DNA from: Streptomyces sp. H39-S7
GTDB lineage: Bacteria; Actinomycetota; Actinomycetes; Streptomycetales; Streptomycetaceae
Assembly: GCF_027158205.1 (NCBI RefSeq)
Contig: NZ_JAPVLU010000049.1
Coordinates: 1 to 63,615, forward strand
Direction of reading: 5' to 3'
DNA: 63,615 nucleotides
The translations under genes and the position numbers were made by a program. Below, in pieces: positions 51,001-59,573 of this stretch. Every line of letters starts with the position of its first letter. Position 1 is the stretch's first letter. The notes under the pieces were generated by a model that had not been told where the DNA came from, searched no databases, and worked only from the letters and a program-made list of their open reading frames with translations.

Positions 51001-51909
51001 ATGTCCGATCTGGTCATCCGTCCGCTCGTCGCGGGCGAAGCACCGCTTTTCCACTCCCTCGCCGACCCCGGCCTCGTCGGCCGCGCCATCCTCGGCGACC
51101 CGTACCGCATGGTCGCCGACGGCGGCGACTACCGCCCCGAATGGACCTGGGTCGCCCTGCGCGACGGCGTTGTCGTGGCCCGCGCCGCCTGGTGGGGAGG
51201 CCCCGGCGACGAGGGGCCGAAGGCGCTCGACTGGTTCGACTTCGCCGACGGCGAGGCCGACGCGGGGGTGCGGCTGCTCAGGGCCGCGCCGCTGTACGCC
51301 GAGTACGACCTGCTGCTGCCGCCCGGCTGGCGCGAGCTGCCGGAGTCGCTGGCCGCCGCCCGCGCCCGGATCGACGCCGTCACCGGGGCGGGCCTCCGGC
51401 AGCTCGTCGAGCGCTACCGCTACACCTGGACCGCGAACGACCCGCTGCCCGCGCGCACCGGGCGGCTGGAGTACCGGCCGGTGCCCGACGACGCGGCGGT
51501 CCTGGACGTGCTGCTGCGCATCCAGGAGGGCACCCTGGACGCGCACGACCGCGAAGCGATCGGGAAGAACGGCCCCGAGGCCGCCGCCCGGGAGAATCTG
51601 GACTTCTTCAACTGGCTCCCCTCACCGCGCGCATGGTGGCGGCTGGCCCACACCCCCGACGGCGAGTTGGCGGGCATCCACGTCCCGGCACGGAATCCGG
51701 CGGGGTGGGTCATCGGATACATCGGCGTCGTGCCGGAGCAGCGCGGGCACGGCTACGCCTACGACCTGCTGGTCGAGTGCACGCAGGACCTCGTGGAGCA
51801 GGGCGCGGACCGCATCGCGGCCGCCACCGACCAGGGCAACTTCCCGATGGCGGCGAACTTCGCGAAGGCGGGCTATCCGGTCTCCCAGGAGCGGATCAAC
51901 TTCGTCTGA
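51001..51909 (+). CDS. two-domain GNAT-family acetyltransferase
   Basis: 302 residues, about twice a single GNAT domain. The C-terminal half has an intact acetyl-CoA loop ('IGVVPEQRGHGYAYDLLVEC') and 'ANFAKAGYPVSQERINF'; the N-terminal half has the fold but no clear loop, as in the duplicated actinobacterial family where the first domain is degenerate. Substrate unknown. ATG 51001 with GAAGGA. Short leader ORF upstream, terminator immediately downstream. Confidence 0.83.
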   Translation: MSDLVIRPLVAGEAPLFHSLADPGLVGRAILGDPYRMVADGGDYRPEWTWVALRDGVVVARAAWWGGPGDEGPKALDWFDFADGEADAGVRLLRAAPLYAEYDLLLPPGWRELPESLAAARARIDAVTGAGLRQLVERYRYTWTANDPLPARTGRLEYRPVPDDAAVLDVLLRIQEGTLDAHDREAIGKNGPEAAARENLDFFNWLPSPRAWWRLAHTPDGELAGIHVPARNPAGWVIGYIGVVPEQRGHGYAYDLLVECTQDLVEQGADRIAAATDQGNFPMAANFAKAGYPVSQERINFV

Positions 51910-51919
51910 TCCCGCCGCC

Positions 51920-51949
51920 GGGCGGCCGGGCCCTGATGCCCGGCCGCCC
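51920..51949 (+). terminator. 12-bp perfect terminator hairpin
   Basis: GGGCGGCCGGGC (51920-51931) pairs perfectly with GCCCGGCCGCCC (51938-51949), six-base loop, 11 bases after the GNAT stop. Confidence 0.8.
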
Positions 51950-52050
51950 GCCGAACCGTAGGGTGCGAAGGTCCATGAAGGTCTGCGGAGTTCACTGAGG
52001 GCCCAGCAGGCCGACGGACGTGCCCGACGGAGCAAGCGGAGGAGCCGTAA

Positions 52051-53811
52051 GTGCTGTTCGAGGTGTGGGCGCCGAACGCGGCGCGCGTCGAGGTACTGAC
52101 CGGGGACCGTACCCACCCGCTGGCGCCGGATCCGGCCCGCGCCGGCTGGTGGCGCGCCGAGGCGGAGGCCGGCCCGGACGGCCGCTACGCGTACCTGCTC
52201 GACGGCGGGCCGCCGCTGCCCGACCCGCGCTCGCGCCGCCAGCCGGAGGGGCCGGACGGCGCGAGCGCCGTCGTGGACCATGACGCCTACGACTGGACGC
52301 TGCCCTGGGACGGCCGCCCGCTGCCCGGCGCGGTCCTGTACGAGCTGCACGTCGGCACGTTCACCCGCGAGGGCACCTTCGACGCCGCGATCGGGCGCCT
52401 GCCGCACCTGGCCGCGCTGGGCGTCACCCATGTGGAGCTGATGCCCGTCTGCCCGTTCCCCGGCACCCATGGCTGGGGCTACGAGGGGGTCTCGCTGTGG
52501 GCCGTCCACGAGCCCTACGGAGGGCCCGACGGGCTCAAGCGGTTCGTGGACGCGGCCCACGGGTACGGACTCGGTGTGGTCCTGGACGTGGTCCACAACC
52601 ACCTCGGACCGTCCGGTAACCACCTCCCGCCGTTCGGCCCCTACTTCACCGACCGGCACCACACCCCGTGGGGCGACGCCGTCAACCTCGACGCCCCGGG
52701 CTCCGACGAGGTGCGGGCGTTCCTCGTCGGCAGCGCACTGGCGTGGCTGCGCGACTACCACCTCGACGGGCTGCGGCTGGACGCCGTCCACGCGCTCGTC
52801 GACACGCGCGCCCGGCACTTCCTGGAGGAGCTGACGGAAGCGGTCGACGGGCTGTCCGAGTCGCTCGGCCGTCCGCTGTTCCTGATCGCCGAGTCCGACC
52901 TCAACGACCCGCGCACCACCACCCCGCGCGAGGCCGGCGGCCTCGGCCTGGCCGCGCAGTGGAACGACGACCTCCACCACTGCCTGCACACCGCGCTGAC
53001 CGGTGAATCGCAGGGGTACTACGCCGACTTCGCGCGCGAGCCGCTGGCCGCGCTCGCCAAGACCCTGACCCGCGTCTTCTTCCACGACGGCACCTACTCG
53101 TCCTTCCGCGGCCGGAGCCACGGCCGCCCGGTGGACCGCGCGACGACCCCGGCCCACCGCTTCCTTGCCTACTCGCAGACCCATGACCAGATCGGCAACC
53201 GCGCCACCGGCGACCGGCTCACCCCGGACCAGCTCGCCCTCGCCGCCGCGATCGTCCTCACCTCGCCCTTCACCCCGATGCTCTTCATGGGCGAGGAGTG
53301 GGGCGCGGGCACGCCCTGGCAGTTCTTCACCGACCACCACGACGCGGAACTCGGCGCGGCCATCACCCGGGGCCGCCGCCGCGAGTTTGCCGGGCACGGC
53401 TGGGCCGCCGACGACATCCCCGACCCCCAGGACCCCGCCACCCGCCTGCGCTCCTGCCTCGACTGGTCGGAGCCCGGGCGCGCACCGCACGCCCGGCTGC
53501 TCGGCTGGTACCGCGACCTGATCGCACTGCGCCGGGCCGAACCGGAGCTGTCCGGCGCCGGGCTCCTGACGCCGCCGCCCGACATCGGCATCAGCGGCGA
53601 CGTCCTCACCGTGCGGCGCGGGCGCTTCCTCACCGCGGTGAACCTCGCGGACGAGCCGTCGGCCGTCCCGCTCGCCGGCCCGTTCGCCGACAGGACCGCG
53701 GTCGTCACGGTCGCCGCGGCCTGGCTCCCCTGCGACCCGCCGGGCCCGGACGGCGTGCTGCACCTGCCCGGCCGCGCGGCCGTGGTGCTGCGCAGTACGG
53801 TGGACGGGTGA
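52051..53811 (+). CDS. treZ: maltooligosyltrehalose trehalohydrolase
   Basis: 586 residues. N-terminal CBM48-like domain ('FEVWAPNAARVEVLTGDRTH'), GH13 barrel with nucleophile Asp in 'DGLRLDAVHAL', acid Glu in 'LIAESDLNDPR' and third Asp in 'YSQTHDQIGNR'. It cuts trehalose from the end made by TreY, finishing the glycogen-to-trehalose route. GTG 52051 follows GGAGGAG. It is not in the glgX-treY operon but 4.8 kb further on, same strand. Its stop overlaps the start of a small zinc-ribbon gene. Confidence 0.93.
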   Translation: MLFEVWAPNAARVEVLTGDRTHPLAPDPARAGWWRAEAEAGPDGRYAYLLDGGPPLPDPRSRRQPEGPDGASAVVDHDAYDWTLPWDGRPLPGAVLYELHVGTFTREGTFDAAIGRLPHLAALGVTHVELMPVCPFPGTHGWGYEGVSLWAVHEPYGGPDGLKRFVDAAHGYGLGVVLDVVHNHLGPSGNHLPPFGPYFTDRHHTPWGDAVNLDAPGSDEVRAFLVGSALAWLRDYHLDGLRLDAVHALVDTRARHFLEELTEAVDGLSESLGRPLFLIAESDLNDPRTTTPREAGGLGLAAQWNDDLHHCLHTALTGESQGYYADFAREPLAALAKTLTRVFFHDGTYSSFRGRSHGRPVDRATTPAHRFLAYSQTHDQIGNRATGDRLTPDQLALAAAIVLTSPFTPMLFMGEEWGAGTPWQFFTDHHDAELGAAITRGRRREFAGHGWAADDIPDPQDPATRLRSCLDWSEPGRAPHARLLGWYRDLIALRRAEPELSGAGLLTPPPDIGISGDVLTVRRGRFLTAVNLADEPSAVPLAGPFADRTAVVTVAAAWLPCDPPGPDGVLHLPGRAAVVLRSTVDG

Positions 53812-53996
53812 CCGAGTGCTACGCCGACCCCGGCGAACCCGAGCCGGCCCCCGCCCCGCCCGTCGTCCAGGACGGGCCGCGCGCCGACTGCGTGCTGTGC
53901 GGCAGGCCCACGGAGTACCCGGCCTCGCAGCCCGGCATGACCATGTGCCCGGTCTGCGAGTGGCAGGAGGCGCAGCGCACCGCCTGTTCGGGGTAG
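53808..53996 (+). CDS. 62-residue zinc-ribbon protein coupled to treZ
   Basis: Two CxxC pairs, Cys28/31 ('DCVLCGRPTEYP') and Cys47/50 ('MCPVCEWQEA'), after a Pro-rich start. GTG 53808 overlaps the treZ stop (GTGA); a TACGGT box inside the treZ end lies six bases before it, so it might also have its own leaderless transcript. The function is unknown; a relation to trehalose is only suggested by position. It ends 15 bases before the convergent PPK2 gene. Confidence 0.7.
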   Translation: MTECYADPGEPEPAPAPPVVQDGPRADCVLCGRPTEYPASQPGMTMCPVCEWQEAQRTACSG

Positions 53997-54011
53997 GGCC
54001 TGTCCGGGGAG

Positions 54012-54941
54012 TCAGCTCGTGAGCAGCCGCGCCCGGCACTCCTCGAGGTCGAAATCGCCCTTCGGGTATTGCGGGTCCATCAGCTCCAGGTGTTCCAGCA
54101 GCAGTTTGCTGACCGCCCAGTTCCGGTACCACTTGCGGTCGGCGGGGACGACGTACCACGGGGCGGCGTCGGTGGAGCACTTCTCCAGCGCGACCTCGTA
54201 CGCCTTCTGGTAATCGGGCCACAGGGCCCGTTCCTCGATGTCGCCGACATTGAACTTCCAGTGCTTCTCCGGGTTGTCGAGCCGCGCCAGCAACCGGTCG
54301 CGCTGCTCGTCGTGCCCGATGTGCAGGAAGATCTTGACGATGGTGACGCCGTCGTCGACGAGCGACTGCTCGAACGCGTTGATGGTCCGGTACCGCTTGG
54401 ACCAGGTGGCGCGGGGCACCAGGTTCCGGACGCGGACGATCAGCACGTCCTCGTAGTGCGAGCGGTCGAAGATGCCGACCTCGCCGGGGCGGGGCAGCGC
54501 CCGGCGGATCCGCCAGAGGAAGGGGTGCTGCTTCTCCTCATGCGTCGGGGCCTTGAACGCGCGCATCCGCAGCCCGGACGGGTTGAACTGGCCGACGACG
54601 TGTTTGACCGTGCCGCCCTTGCCGGAGGTGTCCATGCCCTGCAGCACGAACAGCAGGGCGCGCGGGTCGCCCGCCGTGCTCTGCGCGTAGAGCCGTTCCT
54701 GCAGTTTCGCCAGGCGTACGCCCATCTCCGCGGTCTCGGCGAGCGCCTGCCTCTTGCTGGGCGGCCCGCCGGGGGTGGCGCGGGAGTCGTGCGCCTTCAG
54801 CCGGACCGGTTCGCCGCCCGGTGTCACCCGCAGCAGTGAACGGAGGTCGGCGATGGGACCGGCGTCGTCGCCGCCGGTCCCATCGCTCTTGCCCCTCTTA
54901 TCGTGTTTGCCGCCCTTGCCGCGCTTCCCGTCCTTGGCCAT
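54012..54941 (-). CDS. polyphosphate kinase 2 family protein
   Basis: 309 residues. Walker A-like 'LQGMDTSGKGGTVKHVVGQF' and 'GIFDRSHYEDVLIVRV' (Walker B-like with the DRSHYE motif), plus the lid region 'RDRLLARLDNPEKHWKF', define PPK2. It moves phosphate between polyphosphate and nucleotides (AMP, ADP or GDP); the class cannot be told by eye. A Lys/Gly-rich start ('GKRGKGGKHDKRGK') may contact polyphosphate. ATG 54941. Adjacent to the ZapE-like gene, same strand. Confidence 0.9.
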   Translation of the reverse strand: MAKDGKRGKGGKHDKRGKSDGTGGDDAGPIADLRSLLRVTPGGEPVRLKAHDSRATPGGPPSKRQALAETAEMGVRLAKLQERLYAQSTAGDPRALLFVLQGMDTSGKGGTVKHVVGQFNPSGLRMRAFKAPTHEEKQHPFLWRIRRALPRPGEVGIFDRSHYEDVLIVRVRNLVPRATWSKRYRTINAFEQSLVDDGVTIVKIFLHIGHDEQRDRLLARLDNPEKHWKFNVGDIEERALWPDYQKAYEVALEKCSTDAAPWYVVPADRKWYRNWAVSKLLLEHLELMDPQYPKGDFDLEECRARLLTS

Positions 54942-54960
54942 GCCTTGATCCTGCGACGGA

Positions 54961-56103
54961 TCAGGCGGAGGCGCCAGCGCCGGGCGGTTTCCCCTGGCCC
55001 TCGGCCTGGGGAACCCCGGCGTCGCGGGCGAGCGCGGTGAGGCGCGATATGGCCCGGAAGTACTTCTTGCGGTAGCCGCCGGCCAGCATCTCCGCGCTGA
55101 AGATCTGGTCGAACGCGGTGCCGGAGGCCGCCACGGGCACCTCGCGGTCGTACAGCCGGTCGGCGAGCACCACCAGCCGCAGCGCGGTGGCCTGGTCGGT
55201 CACCGGCTGCACGCCCCGCAGGAAGACGGCGTCGACGCCGTCGCACAGCGCGCCGTAGCGGCTGGGGTGGACCCGCGCCAGGTGGTCCAGGAGCGGGCCG
55301 AAGTCGTCGAGGGAGGCGCCCGGCGTGCGGTCCGCGAGCTCGGTGACCTGCCGGTCGGACCAGGGGGCCGGGGCCTCGGGGAGCCCGCGGTGCCGGTAGT
55401 CCTGGCCGTCGATGCGCAGCGGCAGGAAGCGGGAGGACAGTCCCTGGATCTCCCGCAGGAAGTCGGAGGCGGCGAAGCGGCCCTCGCCGAGCTTGCCGGG
55501 CAGCGTGTTCGACGTCGCGGCGAGCTTCACGCCCGCGTCGGCGAGCTTGCCGAGCAGGGAGGAGACCAGCACGGTGTCGCCCGGGTCGTCCAGCTCGAAC
55601 TCGTCGATGCAGACCAGCCGGTGATTGCTCAGCGCCCGCACCGCCTGCTGGAAGCCGAGCGCCCCGACGAGGTTGGTGAGCTCCACGAACGTGCCGAACG
55701 CCTTCAGCTCGCGCGGCGCCGGGGCGGCGTGCCAGAGCGAGGCGAGCAGGTGGGTCTTGCCGACGCCGTACCCACCGTCGAGGTAGACCCCGCCGGGTCC
55801 GGCGGGTGCCGGGGGCTCACGCCGGAACCAGCGCCTCTTGCCGCCGTTGACCGCCGTCGCCCCGCCGAGGGTCGCCGCGAAGCCGCTGAGCGCCTTCACC
55901 GCGTCCGTCTGGCTCGGCTGGTCGGGATCCGGAAGGTAGTTGTCGAACCGGACGGTGTCGAAGCGCGGCGGCGGCACCATCTCGGCGACCAGCCGGTCCG
56001 CGGGCACCTGGGGCGTCCGGCCGCACAGGGTGGCCGGGCCTCCGGCGGCGGAAGCGGAACCGGTGGTCTGGGCGAGGGCGGAGACAGGGGTTGACACAAC
56101 CAT
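54961..56103 (-). CDS. zapE: ZapE/AFG1-like ATPase
   Basis: 380 residues. AAA-type P-loop 'LDGGYGVGKTHLLASLWH', Walker B 'LVCIDEFELDDPGD' and sensor 'AATSNTLPGKLGEG'. The family includes E. coli ZapE, which acts at the FtsZ ring, and mitochondrial AFG1. Role in Streptomyces unproven. ATG 56103 chosen (also GTG at the third codon). Stop is 19 bases before the PPK2 start; the two may form an operon. Divergent from the RibD-C gene. Confidence 0.87.
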   Translation of the reverse strand: MVVSTPVSALAQTTGSASAAGGPATLCGRTPQVPADRLVAEMVPPPRFDTVRFDNYLPDPDQPSQTDAVKALSGFAATLGGATAVNGGKRRWFRREPPAPAGPGGVYLDGGYGVGKTHLLASLWHAAPAPRELKAFGTFVELTNLVGALGFQQAVRALSNHRLVCIDEFELDDPGDTVLVSSLLGKLADAGVKLAATSNTLPGKLGEGRFAASDFLREIQGLSSRFLPLRIDGQDYRHRGLPEAPAPWSDRQVTELADRTPGASLDDFGPLLDHLARVHPSRYGALCDGVDAVFLRGVQPVTDQATALRLVVLADRLYDREVPVAASGTAFDQIFSAEMLAGGYRKKYFRAISRLTALARDAGVPQAEGQGKPPGAGASA

Positions 56104-56234
56104 TCAGCCTAGTCCCTCCGGCACGGGGTGCCAGGGCAGTGTGGCGGACCCCACTCCCTTCCGGGTGCCCGCCGTCAGGAGCCCGGACGGTCCGGTCGTC
56201 GCCCCGGTAAGGGCCCCGTGCCAGACTGCGGGGC

Positions 56235-57080
56235 ATGCGCCGCCTGTATCCCGTGCCCAGTGCCCGTCCCGCCCCCGGCGCCGCCGGGAGCCCCGCCGCG
56301 CCGGGGTCCCGGCCGCCGCAGGACCCCCTGGACCCACTCGACGGGCCGGCCTCCCCCGACGCGCTGGACTCCCTCGACGGGCTGGCCGACGCCTACGCGT
56401 ATCCGGACCGGGCCGCCGGGCCGTGGCTGCGGGCGAACATGGTGGCCTCCCTGGACGGGGCCGCGTGGCACGAGGGGAAGTCGGAGGGACTGTCCTCGGC
56501 GGCCGACCTGCGGATCTTCGGGACGCTGCGGGCGCTGGCCGACGTGGTGGTCGTCGGCGCCGGGACGGTCCGGCAGGAGGGCTACCGGCCGGCGAAGGCG
56601 CGGGAGGCGTTCGCGGCGCGGCGGGCGGCCGCCGGCCAGTCGCCCGCGCCGGTGATCGCCGTCCTGAGCGCGAGCCTGGACCTGGACTTCTCGCTGCCGC
56701 TGTTCACCGCGCCGCTGGTCCCGACGCTGATCCTGACCGGCGCCACCGCGCCCCCCGACCGGGTGGCGGCCGCCACGAAGGCCGGCGCGCACGTCATCAC
56801 GGCGGGCGACGGGGCCGGCGCCGATCCGGTGCGGGCCGTCCGCGAACTGGCGGCGCTGGGGCTCACCAGGATGCTGCACGAAGGCGGTCCGAGGTTGTTG
56901 GCACAGTTCACCGCCGCCGGGGTAGTCGATGAGCTGTGCCTGACCATCGCCCCGCTCCTGACTGCCGGGGATGCCCCACGGATCATGAACGGCCCCGGCG
57001 TCTCCGTGCCGGAGCGGTTCTCTCCGACCCTGATCCTCGAAGAGGACGGATTCCTGTTCACCCGTTACACCCGCGGCTGA
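56235..57080 (+). CDS. RibD C-terminal-like pyrimidine reductase family protein
   Basis: 281 residues, dihydrofolate-reductase-like fold. 'RANMVASLDGAAW' and 'LHEGGPRLLAQF' are the substrate- and NADPH-binding marks of the RibD reductase domain; there is no deaminase domain. Classical role is reduction of a riboflavin precursor, but stand-alone actinobacterial members are of uncertain substrate and no other riboflavin genes are near. Low-complexity Pro/Ala N-terminus of about 45 residues. CAGACT ends seven bases before ATG 56235, so the transcript is probably leaderless. Confidence 0.82.
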   Translation: MRRLYPVPSARPAPGAAGSPAAPGSRPPQDPLDPLDGPASPDALDSLDGLADAYAYPDRAAGPWLRANMVASLDGAAWHEGKSEGLSSAADLRIFGTLRALADVVVVGAGTVRQEGYRPAKAREAFAARRAAAGQSPAPVIAVLSASLDLDFSLPLFTAPLVPTLILTGATAPPDRVAAATKAGAHVITAGDGAGADPVRAVRELAALGLTRMLHEGGPRLLAQFTAAGVVDELCLTIAPLLTAGDAPRIMNGPGVSVPERFSPTLILEEDGFLFTRYTRG

Positions 57081-57207
57081 CAATCCGCGGAATATGCCGT
57101 TCCGTTTGCTGTCGCACGGGAAGACTTATCCCGCGTGCCCCGCACGATGTCGGGGCAGGGTGGTTTCTGTGGCGGCCCGGTGGCCCACGAGAAAGAAGGA
57201 CCCGTCC

Positions 57208-57675
57208 GTGTTCACGACCGTACTCATGATCGAGAAGCCGCTCGCCCCTGCGGATGTGGAGCTCGTGACCACACTCCACGGTGACGAGCCCGTCTCCTTC
57301 GTCGTACTCATGCAGCCGCGCGGCGACCAGGACCGTCTTCTGCGGGCCGTGGACGACGTCGCCCTCGGCTACCTGGACGACGCCGCCAAGGAACACGAGG
57401 TGCTCGAAGGGCAGGAAGCCACCCTTCCGGCCGAGCGGGCCCTGAGCCATTCGCTCGCCTCGCTGCGCGCCACGGGCGCGGAGGCGGTCGGCGAGGTGGT
57501 CGAGGACCACCCGCTGGACCTGCTGAAGTCGGTCGTCGAGCAGACGCACGCCGACGAGGTGATCGTGCTGACCGCTCCGCACTTCGTGGAGGAGTTCTTC
57601 CACCGCGACTGGACGTCGCGGGCGCGGCACAAGGTGGGCGTCCCGGTCCTGAAGCTCTTCGCGCAGCACGACTAG
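57208..57675 (+). CDS. universal-stress-protein-like (HUP-fold) small protein
   Basis: 155 residues from GTG 57208, preceded by AAGAAGGA. Alternating strands and helices with 'LKSVVEQTHADEVIVLTAPH' and a following 'FHRDWTSRARHKVGVPVLKL' match the end of a USP/HUP-type fold, where nucleotide-binding loops sit; the Gly-rich ATP loop is not evident. Related proteins are sometimes labelled indole-3-glycerol phosphate synthase, for which I see no support. Function unknown. Its stop overlaps by two bases with the convergent ABC ATPase stop. Confidence 0.7.
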   Translation: MFTTVLMIEKPLAPADVELVTTLHGDEPVSFVVLMQPRGDQDRLLRAVDDVALGYLDDAAKEHEVLEGQEATLPAERALSHSLASLRATGAEAVGEVVEDHPLDLLKSVVEQTHADEVIVLTAPHFVEEFFHRDWTSRARHKVGVPVLKLFAQHD

Positions 57676-58349
57676 CGGGTGCAGAGCCGGCCGTCGGTCA
57701 TCTCCAGCACGCGGTCCGCACGGGTCATGAGCGCTCGGTCGTGGGTGACCATGACCGTCGCTGTGCCGTGCTCGGCGGTGACGCGGGCGAGCAGGTCGAC
57801 GATCCGCGCGCCGCGTTCGTGGTCGAGGGCGGAGGTCGGTTCGTCGACCAGCAGGACCGCCGGGCGGCCGAAGAGCGCGCGGGCGATGTTCACCCGCTGG
57901 CGCTCCCCGCCGGACAGCTGGTGCGGCCGGCGGGCGCGCTTCGCCGCGTCCAGGCCGACCGAGTCGAGCAGCGTCCCGGCCCGCTCGCGAGCCGCGCGCA
58001 CCGATCCGCCGCGCAGGTGCTCGACGACGAGCAGCTGCTCCAGCGCGGTCAGCGAACCGATCAGGTTCGACTGCTGGAAGACGATGCCGATGTGCTCGCG
58101 GCGCAGCGCGGTGCGCTCCTTGGCACTCAGCCGGGCGGTGTCCCGGCCGGCCACGACGACCCGCCCCGCGTCGGGTCGCAGCAGCGTCGCGGCCACCGCC
58201 AGGAGGCTGGACTTGCCGGAGCCCGACGGCCCGGCGACCGCCAGCAGTTCACCCGCCGCGACCTCCAGGGACACAGCGTCGAGCGCGGTCAGCCGGCGGT
58301 CCCCGTCCGGATAGGTGAGCCGGACGGAGTCGAGTGAGAGGGCGGTCAT
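57672..58349 (-). CDS. ABC transporter ATP-binding protein, MacB/LolD type
   Basis: 225 residues. Walker A 'GPSGSGKSSLLAV', signature 'LSGGERQRVNIARAL', Walker B 'VLLVDEPTSALD'. Size and sequence are those of MacB/LolD-type ATPases working with FtsX-like permeases. ATG 58349 overlaps the TGA of the permease upstream (ATGA), so it is the second gene of a two-gene unit. Probable role: export or membrane extraction of a peptide or antibiotic. Confidence 0.92.
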   Translation of the reverse strand: MTALSLDSVRLTYPDGDRRLTALDAVSLEVAAGELLAVAGPSGSGKSSLLAVAATLLRPDAGRVVVAGRDTARLSAKERTALRREHIGIVFQQSNLIGSLTALEQLLVVEHLRGGSVRAARERAGTLLDSVGLDAAKRARRPHQLSGGERQRVNIARALFGRPAVLLVDEPTSALDHERGARIVDLLARVTAEHGTATVMVTHDRALMTRADRVLEMTDGRLCTR

Positions 58350-59416
58350 CGGTTGGCTCCCAGCGCGGTCAGCGGGTCGACGGAGGTGATGCGGAAGATC
58401 GCGAGGGCCGAGCCGGCCAGGCCGAGCAGCACCATGACCGCGACGGGTACGGCGACGGTGGCCGGGCCGACCGCGAAGGGCACCGCCGACGCGGCGAGCG
58501 CACCTCCCCCGGCGCCGATCGCGCCGCCGAGCAGCGCCCCGCCGCCCAGGACGGCCAGCGCCTGCGCGAGCGCGTCGCGCACCAGGTAGCCGCTGCTCGC
58601 TCCGACGGCCTTGAGCACCGCCACGTCGGGCTTGCGCTGCACGGTCCAGACCGTGAAGAACGCGCCGGTCACCAGGGCGCTCACCGCGAACAGGAACACC
58701 TGGATCAGCTGCAGGCTGAGGTGCTCGGCCTGGTAGCCGTCGATCCCCACGAGCGCGTCGCCGCGCGCGACGGTCCTGGTCCCCCGCGCCGCGTCGACCG
58801 CCCCGAGGTCCGCTCCCGAGTGCCGGACGGCGAGCACGGTGGCCTGCCGCTGCCCGCTGATCCGCTGCCAGGTGGCGAGGGTGGTCCAGACGGTCGCGGC
58901 GTGCCCGTACGAGCGGGTGGCGGTGATCCCCGACACCGTCAGCCTCTCGGTGCCGAGCCCCAGCGTCCCGCCGGGGCCGACGCCGTAGGTGTCCGCGACC
59001 GAGCGGCTCACCGCGACCTGGCCGTCGCGCGGGGCGCTGCCGGAGAGCAGCGGGGGCAGCAGGTCCGCCGAGCCCCCGAAGAGGCTCACCGAGCCCGCGG
59101 CGGCGGTGCCGGAGGCCCGGGTCATCGCGACGCCGAGCGGCTCCGCCGAGTCGACCCCGGGGGCGCCGGCCCAGGCCGCGGCCTGGGCGGGGCTGATCGT
59201 GCTGCTGCTGAACGACACCTCGGCGGCGGCCCCGGCCGGGGCGCCGAACACGATGTCGCCCACGGGCAGCTCGTCGACGGCCGACGAGGCGTCGCGTCCG
59301 AGCCCGCCCGTCAGGCCGTACAGGAACACGACGAGCGTGGTGATGAGGGTGACGACGACGCCCATGAGGGCGAACCGCCCCTTGGCGAATCTGATGTCAC
59401 GGAGTGCGACGAACAC
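58346..59416 (-). CDS. FtsX-like ABC transporter permease
   Basis: About 356 residues from GTG 59416 (GGAGGG eight bases upstream; the longer frame to 59677 runs over the divergent kinase gene). One N-terminal membrane helix ('LMGVVVTLITTLVVFLYGL'), an external domain of about 200 residues, then three helices ('LIQVFLFAVSALVTGAFF' and two near the C-terminus), as in FtsX/MacB permeases. Partner of the ATPase. Divergent from a two-component system that probably controls it. Confidence 0.88.
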   Translation of the reverse strand: MFVALRDIRFAKGRFALMGVVVTLITTLVVFLYGLTGGLGRDASSAVDELPVGDIVFGAPAGAAAEVSFSSSTISPAQAAAWAGAPGVDSAEPLGVAMTRASGTAAAGSVSLFGGSADLLPPLLSGSAPRDGQVAVSRSVADTYGVGPGGTLGLGTERLTVSGITATRSYGHAATVWTTLATWQRISGQRQATVLAVRHSGADLGAVDAARGTRTVARGDALVGIDGYQAEHLSLQLIQVFLFAVSALVTGAFFTVWTVQRKPDVAVLKAVGASSGYLVRDALAQALAVLGGGALLGGAIGAGGGALAASAVPFAVGPATVAVPVAVMVLLGLAGSALAIFRITSVDPLTALGANR

Positions 59417-59573
59417 GTTCTGGACCCTCCTGGGTCGGACTGCCCTGCGGTTCTCCCAGGCTGTCCGGCCGGGCCGCCGCTGCCATCGGGGAGAGGAGCG
59501 GTCCCGGAATCCATCGAAAGGTTGATGCCGCGGCCCGGCCCGGGGCGTCCGGCCCCCCGTACCCTTGGTGAAT

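Noticed and set aside
57094..57675. A longer start at 57094 for the USP-like protein, and the label indole-3-glycerol phosphate synthase
   Set aside because: The extra residues look non-coding and GTG 57208 has AAGAAGGA; no TIM-barrel or phosphate-binding motifs of that enzyme are present.
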